Origin: Eggerthellaceae bacterium
Lineage (GTDB): Bacteria > Actinomycetota > Coriobacteriia > Coriobacteriales > Eggerthellaceae
Reading direction: 5' to 3'
Length of the DNA: 8,710 nt
Assembly: GCA_017960005.1 (NCBI GenBank)
Contig: JAGCZM010000004.1
Coordinates: forward strand, 1-8,710
Made by a program: the position numbers and the translations under genes. Below, one piece after another: positions 7,085-8,710 of this stretch (positions are counted from its first letter, which is position 1; every line of letters begins with the position of its first letter). A model generated the notes under the pieces. The model was not told where the DNA came from, made no database searches, and saw only the letters and a program-made list of their open reading frames with translations.

Positions 7085-7757
7085 GTTTCACCTTCGGATA
7101 GGGACTGCCGCAAGACATTTTGCCTTCGGGACACGGCCCCTCCACACAGGGAGCACCCGCGCACATGAATATATAGGGAGCAGCCTCCTTGGCAAGAGAC
7201 AGCATTTCGAGTGCAAGCTCTCTGATCTCCCATTGAGCACGTTTGCAACATCTCTCATTGAAAAAATGAAGCAACTCGCGCGCATTCATCGTGATGACGA
7301 TTTTGGTTTCCGCGGCATTGGGAAGCAAATAACGGGCATCCTCTGCCGGTATGCCCAACGAAAGCAATTCTTCGTATGCTTTTGCGGCGGAGTCGACAGC
7401 GTTGTCGAACACCTCTTTTGCCCGATTGTCTTCTTCTACGGTATGGGGAACGACAACCGGAACACCGGCGTTGAACTTGACATAACGCTGGCTTTGCTGG
7501 TTGTAACTGGCAAGTCGATGACGCACCAATTGATGGGTCAATGCCCTGGATACGCCCTCAACCGCAAAGGTAAAACTCGCATGTTCGAGCGCAGAATAGT
7601 GACCGCTGCCCATGATGGTGGAAAGCACGCTTTCAACCTTGTCTTCGGGCATGGTTTCGAGCAATTCCGATGCCCCGATGGGTGCATAGCACAGTCTTGC
7701 GGCGGTGGCTATGGCTCGCTCGGGATCGGGGGTATGGTACAAAAGTTCAACGCGCAT
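7074..7757 (-). CDS. thyX: Flavin-dependent thymidylate synthase
   Basis: The 227-aa enzyme makes dTMP from dUMP using methylene-tetrahydrofolate, FAD and NADPH. The diagnostic ThyX motif RHR-x7-S is present as RHRLASYNQQSQRY (79-92), with Ser89 at the conserved serine position. GSGHYSALEHASFTF (50-64) and NARELLHFFNERC (158-170) match the family's FAD/dUMP-binding regions. The C-terminus is Cys-rich (C199, C204, C209, C216; AGAPCVEGPCPEGKMSCG), a tail also known from other anaerobes' ThyX proteins. The ATG has AAAGG at 7768-7764 with 6-nt spacing. It is the first gene of the leftward operon, transcribed from the 7758-7938 region, and tmk four genes downstream phosphorylates its product. Whether the genome also has thyA cannot be seen. 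Confidence 0.97.
   Translation of the reverse strand: MRVELLYHTPDPERAIATAARLCYAPIGASELLETMPEDKVESVLSTIMGSGHYSALEHASFTFAVEGVSRALTHQLVRHRLASYNQQSQRYVKFNAGVPVVVPHTVEEDNRAKEVFDNAVDSAAKAYEELLSLGIPAEDARYLLPNAAETKIVITMNARELLHFFNERCCKRAQWEIRELALEMLSLAKEAAPYIFMCAGAPCVEGPCPEGKMSCGSPYPKVKRDR
7089..7094 (-). promoter_or_regulatory. Shine-Dalgarno supporting the GTG start of the DUF1385 gene
   Basis: AAGGTG on the minus strand lies 4 nt before the GTG (6 nt counted from AAGG). It sits inside the 3' end of thyX, so the two genes are probably translationally coupled. Confidence 0.7.
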
Positions 7758-7831
7758 GTTGCACCTTTCTTATTATCGAAAAGAACTTCGCGAGTCCTCA
7801 TGAGTCTTAAATAAGATAGCCTACCACAATC

Positions 7832-7841
7832 GAAGGCCTTC
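7832..7841. repeat. 10-bp perfect palindrome GAAGGCCTTC
   Basis: The palindrome GAAGGCCTTC is flanked, after one mismatched pair, by a further matching AT/AT pair, giving a 16-bp dyad (7829-7844) with one mismatched pair. It lies directly upstream of the rightward TATAAT and just downstream of the expected start of the leftward transcript. This position suits an operator, but no regulator is recognised. Confidence 0.45.
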
Positions 7842-7850
7842 CATATTTAA

Positions 7851-7856
7851 TATAAT
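7851..7856 (+). promoter_or_regulatory. Candidate -10 box for the NTPase gene
   Basis: A perfect TATAAT on the plus strand, 82 nt before the NTPase ATG, within an AT-rich stretch. No convincing -35 hexamer lies 16-18 nt upstream; that interval holds the palindrome GAAGGCCTTC instead, so the promoter may be weak or activator-dependent. The expected start near 7863 would place the inverted repeat at 7866-7906 at the very 5' end of the transcript. Confidence 0.4.
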
Positions 7857-7881
7857 ACGCGGCGACAAAAAGTTATAACAA
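7852..7881 (-). promoter_or_regulatory. Candidate sigma70-type promoter of the thyX operon
   Basis: Read on the minus strand, TTGTTA (7881-7876, 4 of 6 consensus bases) is followed by an 18-nt spacer and TATTAT (7857-7852, 5 of 6). Transcription would start near 7845 and leave a leader of about 90 nt before the thyX ATG. This is the best match in the intergenic region, but it rests on motif matching only. Its -10 box overlaps the rightward -10 box almost completely, and its -35 overlaps the left arm of the inverted repeat at 7866-7906. Confidence 0.5.
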
Positions 7882-7906
7882 TTCTTTCCGAAGCGATAAC
7901 TTTTTG
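7866..7906. repeat. Perfect 11-bp inverted repeat in the divergent control region
   Basis: The arms CAAAAAGTTAT (7866-7876) and ATAACTTTTTG (7896-7906) are exact reverse complements separated by 19 nt. As DNA this could be a dimeric operator spanning the leftward -35 box. As RNA it could fold into a leader hairpin of the NTPase transcript. It is too A/T-rich in the stem to be a good intrinsic terminator. Confidence 0.6.
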
Positions 7907-7928
7907 CGATATTTCCGATGGTTTTTGC

Positions 7929-7935
7929 GGAGGAG
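7929..7935 (+). promoter_or_regulatory. Shine-Dalgarno that decides the NTPase start
   Basis: GGAGGAG ends 3 nt before the ATG at 7939 (GGAGG is 5 nt away). The in-frame ATG at 7918 has no purine-rich sequence upstream and would put this strong ribosome-binding site inside the coding region, so 7939 is preferred. Confidence 0.85.
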
Positions 7936-7938
7936 CAT

Positions 7939-8496
7939 ATGCTTTTCATCCTGACTGGAGAAAAACAATCCGGTAAAACCCGCTGGCTTGAAGCCGTCGT
8001 TTCCAAGTTGGATGCCTCCGATATTCCCGTGTGCGGAGTGCTTGCACCGGGGACCTGGAACGATAATCTCGAGAAAACCGCCATCGATAATCTACTGTTG
8101 CCGGAAGGAGAGCGTTTCGAATTCGGCATCAGACGCGATCTGGTCGAAACATCAAGCGATTATGCCGCCAATCCTCTCAATCTGGGATGGCTGTTTTACG
8201 AGAATGCACTTGCCCGGACAAACGCGCATCTCAAATCTCTCGCGCATACCGACGGCAACCGTTTTTTGATAATCGACGAACTCGGTCCCACCGAGCTAAA
8301 CAAAGCCGCAGGTATCATCGAAGGCTTAAATCTCATCGACGCGGGAGAAAACAATCCCTTCTTAAACGCTCTTATCGTCGTGCGTTCCTCCCTCAGGGAT
8401 CTCGCCCTAAAGCGCTTTGGGGACAAATGGGATACCTGCGTTATCAAGCCCGACGATAAGAGCATGGACCTGTTGCTCTCCCGACTTTCCGAATAG
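7939..8496 (+). CDS. Small P-loop NTPase, THEP1-like
   Basis: The 185-aa product begins MLFILTGEKQSGKTRWLEAV. The P-loop is GEKQSGKT (7-14), and a Walker B with an adjoining conserved stretch is FLIIDELGPTEL (109-120). This layout (a P-loop starting at residue 7, then the pattern DE-[IL]-G-P-x-E-L) resembles the THEP1-type nucleoside triphosphatases (NTPase_1 family), which hydrolyse NTPs in vitro but have no settled cellular role. The stretch GWLFYENALARTNAHL (83-98) fits the helix before Walker B in these proteins. An in-frame ATG 21 nt upstream is rejected because the Shine-Dalgarno lies between the two. The gene is divergent from thyX and monocistronic: a terminator follows 14 nt after its stop. 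No membrane segment or signal peptide is seen. A MobB-like or other P-loop GTPase is less likely. Confidence 0.8.
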   Translation: MLFILTGEKQSGKTRWLEAVVSKLDASDIPVCGVLAPGTWNDNLEKTAIDNLLLPEGERFEFGIRRDLVETSSDYAANPLNLGWLFYENALARTNAHLKSLAHTDGNRFLIIDELGPTELNKAAGIIEGLNLIDAGENNPFLNALIVVRSSLRDLALKRFGDKWDTCVIKPDDKSMDLLLSRLSE

Positions 8497-8510
8497 ATTT
8501 CGGCAAAACA

Positions 8511-8536
8511 AAAAGCCCGCCGATTGACGGGCTTTT
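8511..8536. terminator. Bidirectional rho-independent terminator
   Basis: AAAAGCCCG (8511-8519) and CGGGCTTTT (8528-8536) form a perfect 9-bp stem with an 8-nt loop. A T-rich run follows on the plus strand (TTTTCTTTCGTTT), and the A-rich run AAAACAAAAA before it gives a T-tract for the minus strand. It lies between the NTPase gene and the convergent gene ending at 8558, and can stop both. Confidence 0.92.
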
Positions 8537-8557
8537 CTTTCGTTTGATGAAACCGAT

Positions 8558-8710
8558 TTATTCGGAAGCGGGCTCCTCGGCGGCAACTTCTTCGACGGGA
8601 GCTTCTTCTGCAAACTCGGCAGCAACCGCGGCAACCTTGGCGGCTTCGACCTCAGCCTTCTTGGCAAACTCGGCGGCACGCTTTGCTTTCTCGGCAGCCT
8701 TGGCATCGCG
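8558..8710 (-). CDS. C-terminal end of an unidentified Ala/Lys/Glu-rich protein (runs off the right edge)
   Basis: The minus-strand frame open from 8710 to a TAA at 8560-8558 gives 50 residues. They start RDAKAAEKAKRAAEFAKKAE and finish APVEEVAAEEPASE. The first half is an alternating Ala/Lys/Glu helix-forming stretch and the end is acidic. Support for this frame is the position of the shared terminator about 20 nt after the stop and the biased but consistent composition. Such tails occur on several actinobacterial ribosomal proteins (for example S16 or S2) and on other abundant proteins. The conserved part lies outside the window, so I give no name. Confidence 0.65.
   Translation of the reverse strand, partial: RDAKAAEKAKRAAEFAKKAEVEAAKVAAVAAEFAEEAPVEEVAAEEPASE

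Noticed and set aside
6275..7168. Plus-strand open frame of 297 codons opposite the DUF1385 gene and the end of thyX
   Set aside because: It is a shadow of the conserved minus-strand frames; the Phe/Arg-rich translation has no family signature and no ribosome-binding site was evident.
7797..7804. 8-bp palindrome CTCATGAG in the thyX leader
   Set aside because: It is short, does not extend further, and palindromes of this length occur by chance; no link with a promoter was seen.
7866..7906. The inverted repeat as an intrinsic terminator
   Set aside because: Its stem is almost all A/T with a 19-nt loop and it lies upstream of both genes, not downstream of one; a regulatory role is more plausible.
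7918..7938. Upstream ATG adding seven residues to the NTPase
   Set aside because: It has no Shine-Dalgarno, whereas GGAGGAG directly precedes the ATG at 7939 and P-loop proteins of this type start shortly before the P-loop.
8407..8706. Minus-strand open frame of 99 codons crossing the terminator
   Set aside because: It runs through the intrinsic terminator and is antisense to the end of the NTPase gene; the Pro/Arg-rich start is the frame-shifted reading of the Ala/Glu/Lys-rich tail.

Overview
The window looks like a core-genome segment of an anaerobic Gram-positive actinobacterium, most likely of the class Coriobacteriia. This is an inference from gene content, roughly 50% GC and gene order, with no database search. 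The order topA-tmk-holB is the one known from Actinobacteria such as Streptomyces. The tmk-holB-ricT linkage and the YqhQ/DUF1385 protein resemble Firmicutes. Thymidylate synthesis is by flavin-dependent ThyX.

Almost everything from position 7757 down to 1 lies on the minus strand as one tightly packed cluster, probably one operon. In order of transcription it holds thyX (7757-7074), a DUF1385/YqhQ-family membrane protein (7084-5900), an archaeal-type DNA topoisomerase IA (5884-3527), thymidylate kinase tmk (3509-2793), DNA polymerase III delta-prime holB (2789-1635), the PSP1-domain protein ricT (1657-152), and the first 54 codons of nicotinate phosphoribosyltransferase pncB (162 to beyond the left edge). 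Neighbouring genes overlap by 11-23 nt or are separated by at most 17 nt, and most have a clear Shine-Dalgarno sequence inside the preceding gene. The operon joins dTMP formation (ThyX), dTMP phosphorylation (Tmk), clamp loading (HolB), DNA topology (TopA) and NAD salvage (PncB).

The 181-bp intergenic region 7758-7938 separates this operon from a divergent plus-strand gene (7939-8496) for a small P-loop NTPase of THEP1 type. It contains overlapping divergent -10 boxes, a 10-bp palindrome and a perfect 11-bp inverted repeat. A bidirectional rho-independent terminator (8511-8536) follows the NTPase gene. It is shared with a convergent minus-strand gene, of which only the Ala/Lys/Glu-rich last 50 codons are present (8558-8710).

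I found no mobile element, CRISPR array, tRNA, rRNA or defence system. The most notable features are the archaeal-type topoisomerase in an actinobacterial topA position, the symmetric control region at 7828-7906, the degenerate P-loop in HolB and the roughly 200-residue disordered tail on RicT.
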